Assembly: GCA_025355305.1 (NCBI GenBank)
Contig: JANXZW010000051.1
Span: 1 to 48,000, forward strand
Direction of reading: 5' to 3'
DNA: 48,000 nucleotides
DNA from: Actinomycetes bacterium
GTDB lineage: Bacteria > Actinomycetota > Actinomycetes > Nanopelagicales > Nanopelagicaceae
Below are positions 19,522 to 28,477 of the stretch, in pieces (within the stretch, counting starts at the first letter, position 1; the number at the start of each line of letters is the position of its first letter). The notes under the pieces are model-generated. The model ran no database searches and was not told the DNA's origin. It worked only from the letters and a program-made list of their open reading frames with translations. The translations under genes were made by a program, and so were the position numbers.

Positions 19522-21060
19522 TTAGTAAAGAGCTTCAAGCAGCGCTGCCAGTCCTAAGTCGCGCTTCTTCAGATGGATCCGGAGGAGTGGGAATTTTCGA
19601 TCGGATAAGGCCTGCCCATCCCCAAGTGCTTGGGCCATCAGCAAAGTATGGAAAGAAAAATTCTGCTGCGGAATGGCAAGATCTCTGATGTTCTCACCGG
19701 TAATCTGTAGAAAGGCGCCGTTGTGCTGCCCGCCCTTGTGAAACTGACCAGTCGAGTGCAAGAAACGGGGACCCCAACCGAAAGTTGTTCCCTTACCGCT
19801 CTTGGTAGCGACAAGCTGACGGAGTTGATTCGCTCCTTCATCTATTCCGCGAGATAAGTAAGCCATGATCGCTATGTAATGACTGGGGTGTGCGAAGAAA
19901 TCAGTGAGTTGTCCGGCCAGATCTGTAGCCGAAGAGCTGCTGTAGACCGCAAGAAGGTCATTTTCGAAGGCAGCCTTAAAGCGCGGGACCTTCCCGTCGT
20001 TCCACGTTGAAAGCAGTGCGCCAGTTCGCTCCTTCGCCTCGGTGACGTTGGGTTGATTAAATGGGTCGACTTGCAGGCTGTATCCCAAGAGAGCTGTGAC
20101 CCACTCCCAGAGAATAAATTGCTCCCCAAGTGAACCAGTGACCAGTAAGTCGGCCGTAGCACCTTCATGAAAACCAATCTTGAGTGCGGCTCCCGCTATT
20201 GCAGCGTGCGCCGACTCAATAGCGATGGGAAGACGGCCCCTCTGGTTCTTTCCTGTTGACTCTGCAATAAGTTGTTCAATCCAATCTGAGATCCCTGGAA
20301 GATCAGAATCTGAGTCAAAGAAGGCAACGTTCTGTTCGCCCTTATCAAAAATCGTTGCCGCGAGTTGCACGGCGACTGATCCTGGGTCAACAAATTTCTC
20401 TGCCGCAGATGCGGCATCGTCAATCAAGAGTGACGCATCTACTCCGATCAGGGCGGCCGGAACTAAGCCAAATGCTGAGAGTGCACTGTAACGACCGCCG
20501 ACATTGGGATCCGCGTTGATAACGCGTAAGCCATCCCCTCGTGCCGACTTATCAAGAGGAGAACCCGGATCGGTGACAATGACAAAGTGATCGGCGGGGT
20601 TGAGACCAGCTTCCAAGAAAAGTTTGGTGAAGAAGGCTTTATGAGAGGCGGTCTCAATGGTCGAACCCGATTTAGATCCAACTACGACAAGGGTGTGTGT
20701 GAGATCAGCAGGAATCGCGGCGCTAATCTGATCTGGGTCTGTGGTATCCAAAACGGTGAGGCTCTTCTTATAGCTCTTTGCAATTACCTCAGGAGCGAGA
20801 GATGAGCCACCCATGCCAGCCAGAACGATGGAAGAGATTTGGCTGCTACGCGCCCATGCAGTGAGAGCGTCGAGCTCTGGCAGTAGAGCGCGCGAGTTAG
20901 TTGGCAGGTCGATCCAATTTAATCGAACCGCCGCCTCGGCCGCTGCTTGCGCGCCCCAGAGGGTGTGATCCTTAGCGGCGAGGCGCACAACAATTGCGTT
21001 GAGAGCGTTGATGGTCTCTGGCGTTGCGAGAGATAAGGCTGAACCAGAAACTGTAATCAT
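19522..21060 (-). CDS. pgi: Glucose-6-phosphate isomerase
   Basis: Interconverts glucose-6-phosphate and fructose-6-phosphate; 512 residues. Sugar-isomerase (SIS) signatures are clear: IVLAGMGGSSLAPEVI near residue 80, VVVGSKSGSTIETAS near 128, and GGRYSALSAFGLVPAAL around 185. The second SIS half and the C-terminal helices are intact. It resembles the isomerase half of bifunctional transaldolase/glucose-6-phosphate isomerase proteins. Its ATG directly follows the TAA of tal with no intervening base and in the same reading frame, so only one stop codon prevents a fused polypeptide. There is no independent ribosome-binding site beyond the end of tal; translation presumably depends on termination-reinitiation. 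Confidence 0.95.
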   Translation of the reverse strand: MITVSGSALSLATPETINALNAIVVRLAAKDHTLWGAQAAAEAAVRLNWIDLPTNSRALLPELDALTAWARSSQISSIVLAGMGGSSLAPEVIAKSYKKSLTVLDTTDPDQISAAIPADLTHTLVVVGSKSGSTIETASHKAFFTKLFLEAGLNPADHFVIVTDPGSPLDKSARGDGLRVINADPNVGGRYSALSAFGLVPAALIGVDASLLIDDAASAAEKFVDPGSVAVQLAATIFDKGEQNVAFFDSDSDLPGISDWIEQLIAESTGKNQRGRLPIAIESAHAAIAGAALKIGFHEGATADLLVTGSLGEQFILWEWVTALLGYSLQVDPFNQPNVTEAKERTGALLSTWNDGKVPRFKAAFENDLLAVYSSSSATDLAGQLTDFFAHPSHYIAIMAYLSRGIDEGANQLRQLVATKSGKGTTFGWGPRFLHSTGQFHKGGQHNGAFLQITGENIRDLAIPQQNFSFHTLLMAQALGDGQALSDRKFPLLRIHLKKRDLGLAALLEALY

Positions 21061-22149
21061 TTATGCCACCGCACTTACATTGTCTAGGAGTTCTTGCCAC
21101 GCATCGGCAAATTTCTTGACGCCATCCTTTTCAAGGTGGGCTACTACATCAGCAAAATCAATCTCTGCCGCTGCAAGCGCGGCAAAGTGGGAGTGCGCTG
21201 CAGCGATGGCGGGGGTGATTGTGTCTCCGCGGACCGCGCCATGTGCACGAACCTCATTAAGCGTTCCCTCTGGCATGGTGTTCACACAGTTCGCTGCAAC
21301 CAACTCAACGACGTAGCGCGTGGAATCGTAAGCCTTATCTTTCACTCCGGTCGAGGCCCAGAGAGGACGTTGTTGATTGGCGCCGTGAGATTCCAAACCC
21401 TGCCAACGCTCGGATGCGATGACATGGAGGTAGGCCTCATATGCAAGGACAGCATTTGCGATAGCGCTCTGACCGCGAAGCGCAGTGTCCGCACCCATCG
21501 CATCCAGGCGTTTATCGATTTCGGTGTCGATCCGTGAGACGAAGAACGAAGCGACCGAGTGGATTTCGCTAATCGGAAGGCCAGCTGCAAGTCGAGTTTC
21601 GAGTCCAGTCATATACGCGTCCATCACTTTGAGGTAGCGCTCAACAGAGAAGATGAGAGTCACGTTGACGCTAATTCCGGCCGCAGTGAGCTCTTGAATC
21701 GCTGGCAGCCCTTCAATAGTCGCAGGTACCTTGACTAAGAGATTTGGACGATTGACCAAGGTCCAAAGCGTTTTTCCCTGTTCCACGGTTTGGGCCGTCT
21801 GGTGCGCTAAGAATGGATCGACTTCAATACTGACTCGACCGTCCACCTGCTTGGATGCGGTGAAGGTTTCGTGTAAGAGGTCGCAGGCGCTTTTAACATC
21901 GGAGGTCGTCAAAGTTGTGACGATGGATCCAGTGCTCTCGCCCTGAGCTTTAAGGGCCAGTACATCACTCTTGTAGAGAGATGAGCCCTTAATCGCAGCG
22001 GAGAATATGCTGGGATTAGTTGTTACGCCAACCACGCTCGAGCCGTTGATGAGTTCAGCCAGGCTCCCGCTTTGTATCCGGTCTCGGGAGAGATCATCGA
22101 GCCAGATCGACACACCAGCCGCGCTCAGATTCTCGAGGTTTGTTGACAT
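21061..22149 (-). CDS. tal: Transaldolase
   Basis: Transfers a dihydroxyacetone unit between sugar phosphates in the non-oxidative pentose phosphate pathway; 362 residues, the long actinobacterial/cyanobacterial type. The N-terminal VGVTTNPSIFSAAIKGSSLY is the phosphate-binding signature. The Schiff-base lysine is Lys140 in NLLVKVPAT. VSIEVDPFLAHQTAQTV and SVASFFVSRIDTEIDKRL are further family motifs. The ATG overlaps the tkt stop by one base (TAATG). The stop abuts the pgi start in frame. Confidence 0.96.
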   Translation of the reverse strand: MSTNLENLSAAGVSIWLDDLSRDRIQSGSLAELINGSSVVGVTTNPSIFSAAIKGSSLYKSDVLALKAQGESTGSIVTTLTTSDVKSACDLLHETFTASKQVDGRVSIEVDPFLAHQTAQTVEQGKTLWTLVNRPNLLVKVPATIEGLPAIQELTAAGISVNVTLIFSVERYLKVMDAYMTGLETRLAAGLPISEIHSVASFFVSRIDTEIDKRLDAMGADTALRGQSAIANAVLAYEAYLHVIASERWQGLESHGANQQRPLWASTGVKDKAYDSTRYVVELVAANCVNTMPEGTLNEVRAHGAVRGDTITPAIAAAHSHFAALAAAEIDFADVVAHLEKDGVKKFADAWQELLDNVSAVA

Positions 22150-24203
22150 TACTTGCCCACCTTCGCAATTGATTCTTTGGCGGCCATCACGACTGCCTCT
22201 GGTGTAAATCCAAACTCTTTAAAGAGAATTCCGGCAGCAGCTGATGCTCCAAAGTGGTTGAGTCCGATCGAGATTCCAGCATCACCGATGTACTCACGCC
22301 ATCCGGCGCTCACGCCAGCCTCAACACTTACTCGAGCCCGAACTTCCGATGGAAGAACCGACTCCTGATACTCCCGGGATGTTTCGGCAAACCACTCCAA
22401 ACATGGTGCACTCACCACACGAGCAGAAATTCCTTCAGCAGAGAGCAACTCCTTAGCGGCGATCGCAAGAGCCACCTCAGAGCCGGTTGCGATAATAATT
22501 ACATCCGGAGTGCCAACGGCATCGCCGAGGACGTACGCTCCTTGGGCTACGCCCTGCGCGCTACCAAAGATGGTTCGATCAATGACCGGAAGATTTTGGC
22601 GCGATAGCGCGAAGCCAGCTGGCTTTCCGCGAGTGATCACCTCACGCCATGCAATTGAAGTCTCGTTTGCATCAGCAGGGCGAATCACGGCTAAGTTTGG
22701 AATCAAGCGCAGTGCGGCGATGTGTTCGACAGGTTGGTGCGTCGGTCCATCCTCTCCCAACCCAATCGAGTCATGAGTCCAAACAAAGGTGACTGGTAAG
22801 TTCATCAGAGCTGCTAGGCGAACAGAGCCACGCATGTAGTCACTGAATACCAAGAATGTTCCACCAAAAGGCTTACTCAAACCATGGAGGGCGATTCCGT
22901 TGAGAATTCCGCCCATCGCATGTTCGCGAATACCAAAGTGAATAAGCCGGCCGTAGGGGTCGGTGTTCGCTATCTCACTCGACGACGGGAGAAATGATTT
23001 GCTTCCTTCAATCGTGGTGTTGTTACTCCCCGCAAGATCTGCAGAGCCACCCCAGAACTCAGGGAGCACCGAGGCAATGGCGCTAATAACTTTGCCTGAA
23101 GCAGAACGGGTCGCTACATCCTTGCCAGCAGGAAATACCGGAAGAGCGTTCTCCCAACCAAGGGGGAGGGTCTTATTTCGTAGCCGCTCCAGAAGCGCCG
23201 CACGCTCAGGATGCTTCAGTTGCCAGCTGGCAAATTCAATCTGCCATCTCGCATGGGCTTCCTCTCCACGTTGACTAACTTGGCGCGCATGGGCAAGTAC
23301 ATCGCCCGGAACGATAAAGCTCTGCTCTGGGTCTAGCCCAAGGAGTACCTTGGTGGCAGCAATCTCCTCTGCGCCAAGCGCCGAGCCATGGGAACCTTCG
23401 GTGCCGCGTGCATGTGGGGCGGGCCAGGCGATAACGCTATGCATCCGGATCAGCGTTGGCTGATTTGTGGTCAATTCAGCAATAATCAGCGCCTTCTCTA
23501 ATTCTTCGCGGTCTACATTGCCATCTTCCAACGCTTGAACTTCAATTACCTTCCAGCCATAAGCGCGATAGCGCGCGGTGACATCCTCTGTAAATGCTAC
23601 GTGTGTGTCACCCTCAATCGAGATTCGGTTATCGTCGTAGATCATCTTTAAATTGCCCAGCGCCTGCGTTCCCGCAAGAGAGGAAGCTTCACTGCTGACT
23701 CCTTCTTCAAGGTCTCCATCAGAGCAGATGACCCAGACGTTGTGATCGAAGAGCGCGGTTTCACCCTCAGGATCTAGCAGCCCCTTCTCAAAACGAGTTG
23801 CCATCGCCATTCCCACCGCATTAGAAATACCGGCACCCAAGGGTCCAGTTGTCGTTTCTACGCCATTGGTATGTCCATACTCAGGATGGCCAGGGGTCAA
23901 GGAGTTGTGAGTTCGAAATGACTGAAGGTCATCGAGTGATAGTCCATACCCGGAGAAGAAAAGTTGGATGTAGAGCGTGAGGGATGAATGGCCACAGGAG
24001 AGAACAAAACGATCCCGGCCTAACCACCTTGAATCAATGGGATCGTGCTTCAAGAAACGTTGGAAGAGCGTGTAGGCAAGCGGGGCGAGTGACATCGCTG
24101 TTCCGGGGTGACCGTTGCCCACCTTTTGAACACTATCCATGGCCAGGGCTCGGGCAACTGCTACTGCCCTATCGTCGATCGTGCTCCAGGTGTTGCGTTC
24201 CAT
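22149..24203 (-). CDS. tkt: Transketolase
   Basis: Thiamine-diphosphate enzyme transferring two-carbon units, 684 residues. The N-terminal domain shows VGNGHPGTAMSLAPLAY and the ThDP/metal motif ICSDGDLEEGVSSEASSLAG. The pyrimidine-binding domain has GIREHAMGGILNGIALHG, whose Glu activates the cofactor, and WTHDSIGLGEDGPTHQPVEH follows. The C-terminal domain is complete. A GGGAG Shine-Dalgarno lies ten bases before the ATG. It is first of tkt-tal-pgi. The oxidative-branch genes zwf, opcA and pgl, which often follow tal in actinobacteria, are not here. Confidence 0.97.
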   Translation of the reverse strand: MERNTWSTIDDRAVAVARALAMDSVQKVGNGHPGTAMSLAPLAYTLFQRFLKHDPIDSRWLGRDRFVLSCGHSSLTLYIQLFFSGYGLSLDDLQSFRTHNSLTPGHPEYGHTNGVETTTGPLGAGISNAVGMAMATRFEKGLLDPEGETALFDHNVWVICSDGDLEEGVSSEASSLAGTQALGNLKMIYDDNRISIEGDTHVAFTEDVTARYRAYGWKVIEVQALEDGNVDREELEKALIIAELTTNQPTLIRMHSVIAWPAPHARGTEGSHGSALGAEEIAATKVLLGLDPEQSFIVPGDVLAHARQVSQRGEEAHARWQIEFASWQLKHPERAALLERLRNKTLPLGWENALPVFPAGKDVATRSASGKVISAIASVLPEFWGGSADLAGSNNTTIEGSKSFLPSSSEIANTDPYGRLIHFGIREHAMGGILNGIALHGLSKPFGGTFLVFSDYMRGSVRLAALMNLPVTFVWTHDSIGLGEDGPTHQPVEHIAALRLIPNLAVIRPADANETSIAWREVITRGKPAGFALSRQNLPVIDRTIFGSAQGVAQGAYVLGDAVGTPDVIIIATGSEVALAIAAKELLSAEGISARVVSAPCLEWFAETSREYQESVLPSEVRARVSVEAGVSAGWREYIGDAGISIGLNHFGASAAAGILFKEFGFTPEAVVMAAKESIAKVGK

Positions 24204-24284
24204 TGCCTGTTATCTCCCTATTTTCATATTCATTATTGTTGACTCTTTAAGGCCATTAAACGTTCTCTTCGGTCAAAGTCCTGA

Positions 24285-25184
24285 TTAACGGTTGATTAAT
24301 GGCTGGCGACTAAATGCGTTGGATTTGTAACCGATATTCCACACGGTGAGCCAGATTAAACTGGCACCTAGTAAATGAGCAGCGACAAGAGCTTCAGGTA
24401 GGTGCGTGAAATATTGAATGTATCCGATTAATCCTTGCCCGAGAGAGATTCCCAAAAAGAGAAGCACTTTCTTGCCAATAAAGGATTGAACGGGCACCGG
24501 TTCAGAAACTTTAATCACCAGTAGAAGTGCGATTGTCAGGCAGATGAGCGCGATTACTGAATCGGCGTGTAGCCATGAGATGGTGCGTGGATCCATGTGG
24601 TAGCGCTTTGCTTGTATATCTCCAGCGTGCGGACCGCTCCCCGTTACCACCGTTCCGAGGGCGATGACGATGAGACTCAAAAGTGTCACGATTCGTATCA
24701 ATAGCCGGGTCGTAGGTAGAACAACGGTGCGGGCCTTATCGAAAATCCGCTCACGAAGTGAGAGGGTAGGAGGAATCAAGGCGATTGAGAGTAAAAAGTG
24801 GGCCGAGACGGTAAATGGATTTAACTTGGTCAGGACGGTTATTCCTCCCAGGACGATTTGAGCGATGATGCCCAGGATTTGGGTGAGGGCGAGCAGTCGA
24901 ATCATCTTCCAATCGCTACGTGCCTTGCCCCAGCGAAAAGCTCCCACTACCGCCGCAATGATCGCGACAACTAACAGCACGGTAAGAAGGCGATTACCAA
25001 ACTCAATCCACGAGTGGAGAGTTCCCTGCGCCTGATGGGGGACCGGTGCTATCGAGCCCGAGACGCATTGCGGCCAGGTTGGGCAACCTAACCCTGAGCC
25101 CGTGAGCCGGACCGCGCCTCCCGTAACAATGATTCCCACTTGAAGGATGACAAGCGCTGTGTATATCAAGCTGGCTAGATTCAC
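24285..25184 (-). CDS. ctaA: Heme A synthase (CtaA/COX15)
   Basis: Membrane enzyme oxidising the C8 methyl of heme O to the formyl of heme A for aa3-type cytochrome oxidase; 299 residues and about eight transmembrane helices. The first loop holds the redox cysteine pair in GLGCPTWPQCVSG. Heme-ligand histidines are placed as expected: GTLHSWIEFGNRLL, VSAHFLLS, SWLHADSVIAL and AAHLLGASLIW. The start is GTG with TAGGCT six bases upstream and no separate ribosome-binding site, so it is probably leaderless. ctaB (heme O synthase), commonly adjacent in actinobacteria, is absent from the window. The protein lies 81 bases upstream of tkt on the same strand. Confidence 0.94.
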   Translation of the reverse strand: MNLASLIYTALVILQVGIIVTGGAVRLTGSGLGCPTWPQCVSGSIAPVPHQAQGTLHSWIEFGNRLLTVLLVVAIIAAVVGAFRWGKARSDWKMIRLLALTQILGIIAQIVLGGITVLTKLNPFTVSAHFLLSIALIPPTLSLRERIFDKARTVVLPTTRLLIRIVTLLSLIVIALGTVVTGSGPHAGDIQAKRYHMDPRTISWLHADSVIALICLTIALLLVIKVSEPVPVQSFIGKKVLLFLGISLGQGLIGYIQYFTHLPEALVAAHLLGASLIWLTVWNIGYKSNAFSRQPLINR

Positions 25185-25196
25185 CCTCTTAGCCTA
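25185..25196 (-). promoter_or_regulatory. Probable leaderless -10 box of ctaA
   Basis: On the minus strand TAGGCT (plus 25191-25196) is followed by six bases and then GTG. The intervening AAGAGG directly abuts the start, too close to work as a Shine-Dalgarno. No clear -35 is visible. Confidence 0.5.
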
Positions 25197-25200
25197 TTGC

Positions 25201-25214
25201 CTGCAAGATTGCAG
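25201..25214. promoter_or_regulatory. Palindrome CTGCAA-GA-TTGCAG between ctaA and sufR
   Basis: A perfect 6-bp inverted repeat with a two-base centre lies just upstream of the ctaA -10 box. A further CTGCAA half-copy is at 25223-25228. Its position suits an operator for ctaA or sufR. The binding protein is unknown; it differs from the SufR-type site at 25262. Confidence 0.4.
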
Positions 25215-25261
25215 GGAGGAGTGCTGCAATCCTCGACTGGCGAAAAGGAGGGAATTACGCA

Positions 25262-25276
25262 ACACTTATGTTGTGA
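25262..25276 (+). promoter_or_regulatory. Candidate SufR operator ACACT-N5-TGTGA
   Basis: ACACT (25262-25266), five bases, TGTGA (25272-25276) form a perfect inverted repeat. As I recall it, the same ACACT-N5-TGTGA pattern is the reported target of Mycobacterium tuberculosis SufR upstream of its suf operon. Here the right half contains the sufR GTG start codon (25273-25275), so a bound repressor would sit on the start region itself and could give autoregulation of the whole operon. Confidence 0.65.
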
Positions 25277-25977
25277 AAAAGAGCGAAGATAAGACGAGGG
25301 ACCTTGTCGCCCGCGCGATCCTCGAGAATGGCCCGCAGAGCGCCGTCGATTTAGCTAAGCGCCTCAACCTAACCCCTGCGGGAATCAGGCGCCATCTAGA
25401 CCTTCTCATTGAATTGGGCATTCTCCAGCCGCGAGAGCCACATCGCGCAGCGACTACGTTGCGCGGACGCGGTCGCCCCTCCAAGGTATTTGTTATCACC
25501 GATCTAGGGCGTGAAAAATTCGAGCACTCCTACGACGACCTCGCCCTATCGGCGCTGCGCTTTCTTGATTCACTGGAAGAGCCTGGATTGGTCGGAGCAT
25601 TTGCTGCGAGTCGAGCTAACGATATTGAGCGTCGTGTTGTCAAGGCGACGCGGGCAGCGCTCTCCCCACTCAAGCAGATTGGTGCGCTCGCTGACTTTCT
25701 TAACGCAGAGGGTTATGTAGCAGAGAGCAAAATTACCGAGTCAGGTGTCCAGCTCTGCCAACATCACTGTCCGATCGCTCACGTTGCCTCCGAATTTCCC
25801 CAACTCTGCGAGGCCGAAACCGAGGCCTTCTCCCGCGTGCTGGGAACTCATGTACAGCGCTTGGCAACGATTGCGCGTGGCGATGGAATTTGTACCACAT
25901 TCATTCCGGCAATGAAGCAAGTTCAAAGCGGCGCTTTACCGCAACTTTCACCTAAGAAAAAGGGAGCACGGGCATGA
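25273..25977 (+). CDS. sufR: SufR-type Fe-S-sensing repressor
   Basis: DeoR/ArsR-like winged-helix regulator of 234 residues that senses cluster status and controls the suf operon. The N-terminal HTH ([20 protein letters not shown]) is followed by a basic wing, [17 protein letters not shown]. Four cysteines in the C-terminal part, Cys162-x3-Cys166-x12-Cys179 and Cys207 (CQHHC, QLCEAE, GICTTF), are placed for a 4Fe-4S cluster as in known SufR proteins. The GTG at 25273 is the only credible start; the reading frame runs further upstream but into the divergent ctaA gene. A possible AAGGAGG (25245-25251) is too far away, so initiation is unresolved. The 3' end overlaps sufB (ATGA). Confidence 0.9.
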   Translation: MKKSEDKTRDLVARAILENGPQSAVDLAKRLNLTPAGIRRHLDLLIELGILQPREPHRAATTLRGRGRPSKVFVITDLGREKFEHSYDDLALSALRFLDSLEEPGLVGAFAASRANDIERRVVKATRAALSPLKQIGALADFLNAEGYVAESKITESGVQLCQHHCPIAHVASEFPQLCEAETEAFSRVLGTHVQRLATIARGDGICTTFIPAMKQVQSGALPQLSPKKKGARA

Positions 25978-27389
25978 GCAAGATAATCCTCCATCCAGAA
26001 CTCGATGGAATCGGAACGTATGAATATGGTTGGTCCGATTCAGATGTAGCAGGAGCTAATGTAAAACGCGGACTCGATGAGGCGGTCGTTCGAGATATCT
26101 CGTCAAAGAAATCTGAACCTCAATGGATGCTCGACCTGCGGCTCAAGGGACTCGCGCTCTTTGAAAAGAAGCCGATGCCATCTTGGGGCTCTGACCTCTC
26201 GGGGATCTTCTTTGACACCATCAAGTATTTTGTGCGCTCCACTGAGAAGCAAGCGACCTCATGGGAGGAACTCCCAGAAGATATTCGAAATACCTATGAC
26301 CGCCTTGGAATTCCAGATGCAGAGAGGAATCGGCTCGTCGCAGGTGTTGCAGCGCAGTACGAGTCAGAAGTTGTTTATCACTCAATCCGCGAAGATCTTG
26401 AGAAGCTTGGCGTAATTTTTGTTGATACCGATACTGGGCTTCGTGAGCACGAAGAATTATTTAAAGAGTACTTCGGAACGGTAATCCCAGTTGGAGACAA
26501 TAAATTTGCCGCGCTCAACACTTCAGTGTGGTCGGGTGGTTCATTTATCTACGTGCCCAAGGGCGTTCACGTTGATATTCCTTTGCAGGCCTATTTCCGA
26601 ATCAATACCGAGAATATGGGGCAATTTGAACGCACACTGATCATCGCCGACGAGGATTCCTATATTCACTATGTCGAGGGATGTACCGCTCCTATTTACT
26701 CATCGGACTCATTGCACTCAGCTGTCGTAGAGATCATTGTGAAGAAGAATGCCCGTGTTCGTTACACGACGATTCAAAATTGGTCGAACAATGTGTATAA
26801 CTTAGTTACCAAACGTGCTACCTGCGCAGAAGGTGCGACAATGGAGTGGATCGATGGAAATATCGGTTCGAAGGTAACTATGAAGTACCCTGCGGTCTTC
26901 TTGATGGGTGAACATGCCAAGGGCGAAACTCTTTCGATCGCTTTTGCGGGCGAGGGACAACACCAGGATGCGGGTGCAAAGATGGTGCATGCTGCGCCTT
27001 ATACTTCGTCAACGATCATCTCTAAATCTGTTGCGCGCGGTGGAGGACGTACTTCGTACCGGGGTTTGGTGCAGGTGCAACCAGGTGCCCACCATTCAAA
27101 GTCCACGGTGAAGTGCGACGCTCTCCTGATCGATACGATCTCCCGCTCAGACACATATCCCTACGTTGATATCCGAGAAGACGATGTATCGATGGGTCAT
27201 GAAGCCACCGTTTCAAAGATAAGCGATGACCAACTCTTCTACTTGATGTCACGGGGTCTCTCTGAAGATGAAGCGATGGCGATGATTGTCCGCGGCTTTA
27301 TTGAACCGATCGCTCGTGAGCTCCCAATGGAGTATGCACTTGAACTCAATCGTCTTATTGAAATGCAAATGGAAGGCGCTGTTGGCTAA
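25974..27389 (+). CDS. sufB: Fe-S cluster assembly scaffold SufB
   Basis: Scaffold subunit of the SufBC2D complex, 471 residues, on which new Fe-S clusters are built. Family segments include [33 protein letters not shown], the beta-helix repeats through [20 protein letters not shown], and the C-terminal [20 protein letters not shown]. Cys in EGCTAP and the [13 protein letters not shown] region correspond to residues implicated in sulfur transfer and cluster binding. ATG overlaps the sufR stop by four bases, and the stop overlaps sufD by one. Confidence 0.97.
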   Translation: MSKIILHPELDGIGTYEYGWSDSDVAGANVKRGLDEAVVRDISSKKSEPQWMLDLRLKGLALFEKKPMPSWGSDLSGIFFDTIKYFVRSTEKQATSWEELPEDIRNTYDRLGIPDAERNRLVAGVAAQYESEVVYHSIREDLEKLGVIFVDTDTGLREHEELFKEYFGTVIPVGDNKFAALNTSVWSGGSFIYVPKGVHVDIPLQAYFRINTENMGQFERTLIIADEDSYIHYVEGCTAPIYSSDSLHSAVVEIIVKKNARVRYTTIQNWSNNVYNLVTKRATCAEGATMEWIDGNIGSKVTMKYPAVFLMGEHAKGETLSIAFAGEGQHQDAGAKMVHAAPYTSSTIISKSVARGGGRTSYRGLVQVQPGAHHSKSTVKCDALLIDTISRSDTYPYVDIREDDVSMGHEATVSKISDDQLFYLMSRGLSEDEAMAMIVRGFIEPIARELPMEYALELNRLIEMQMEGAVG

Positions 27390-28477
27390 TGTCTCTTGCT
27401 GCAACATCTAACTACCTCACCCCGACCGGTCGGGAAGAGCCATGGCGCTTCACACCTTTAAATCGCCTCGCCGGACTTCATGATCCTGCATTTACATTGC
27501 ATGATCGAATTTCTCTTGAACCTGCTGATATCCCAGCGGGTGTAAGCATTACCATCGAAGATGCGGCGGCATTTGCTCCTCTCTCAAAGAGCGAAGATCA
27601 GGTTGTGCAGCGCGTTCGCGAAGGCGTCTCAAAGGTTCTGCTCGTTGAGATTAAAGACAACGCCGAGATTGCGGAGCCGATTGTGCTCTCTCGCAAAATC
27701 CTAGATATGGTGCCAGAGATCTCACGGGTGCAGGTGAATGCCGGTCTGCATAGCCATGCGACAGTCGTTATCTCCAATTCGGGAGAGGGCGTATTCGCTG
27801 AGGATATTGAGTTTAACCTTGCACCGGGATCAAATCTTCGCTTCGTCACTCTTCAAGAATGGGCTGGTCGTGCGGTTCACGTAGCACGCCATCATGCAAT
27901 TATCGCAAAAGATGCAACATTCACTTCGTATGTGATTACTGTCGGGGGATATTTGGTTCGTATTCTGCCCACGGTGGAGTACACAGGGCCCGGCGCAAGC
28001 GCAGATCTCTATGGCCTTTACTTTGCAACTGATGGTCAACATCTCGAGCATCGGGTGCATGTCGAACATGGAGTACCTGGAGCAAAGTCGCGAGTTAATT
28101 ACAAGGGTGCTCTCAATGGTGAGCTAGCGCGCACCGTCTGGATCGGAGATGTTTTCATCCGGGCTGCTGCGCAAGGCACCGATACCTACGAGCTCAATCG
28201 AAATCTCTTGCTCTCACACGGAGCGCGCGCTGATTCAGTTCCTAATTTAGAGATTGAAACTGGGGATATCGTCGGGGCTGGACATGCGAGTACAACCGGT
28301 CGCTTTGATGACGAGCAACTCTTCTACCTTATGTCGCGAGGAATCCCGTCGGAGGAGGCTCGTCGCCTTGTAATTCGAGGTTTTTTCGCTGAGATCGTCT
28401 CCAAATTAGATCTGCCAGAAATTGAGGAGCGCATCATGAGCCGTATTGATCGCGAGCTTGCGGCGGTGCGCTCGTGA
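27389..28477 (+). CDS. sufD: Fe-S cluster assembly protein SufD
   Basis: Paralogue and partner of SufB in SufBC2D, 362 residues. The N-terminal helical region (YLTPTGREEPWRFTPLNRLAG) precedes the beta-helix core (VNYKGALNGELARTVWIGDVF). The conserved C-terminal SRGIPSEEARRLVIRGFFAEI contacts Suf[22 protein letters not shown] aligns with the SufB tail. It is encoded between sufB and the Rieske ferredoxin with overlapping starts and stops. Confidence 0.96.
   Translation: MSLAATSNYLTPTGREEPWRFTPLNRLAGLHDPAFTLHDRISLEPADIPAGVSITIEDAAAFAPLSKSEDQVVQRVREGVSKVLLVEIKDNAEIAEPIVLSRKILDMVPEISRVQVNAGLHSHATVVISNSGEGVFAEDIEFNLAPGSNLRFVTLQEWAGRAVHVARHHAIIAKDATFTSYVITVGGYLVRILPTVEYTGPGASADLYGLYFATDGQHLEHRVHVEHGVPGAKSRVNYKGALNGELARTVWIGDVFIRAAAQGTDTYELNRNLLLSHGARADSVPNLEIETGDIVGAGHASTTGRFDDEQLFYLMSRGIPSEEARRLVIRGFFAEIVSKLDLPEIEERIMSRIDRELAAVRS

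Noticed and set aside
19511-19530. TTACT/AGTAA hairpin between rbpA and pgi as a bidirectional terminator
   Set aside because: Only five A-T-rich base pairs with a seven-base loop and no T-run; too weak to call.
25147-25272. Longer reading frame for sufR starting inside ctaA
   Set aside because: It would overlap the divergent ctaA start, and the extra residues do not resemble regulator sequence; the HTH follows the GTG at 25273.
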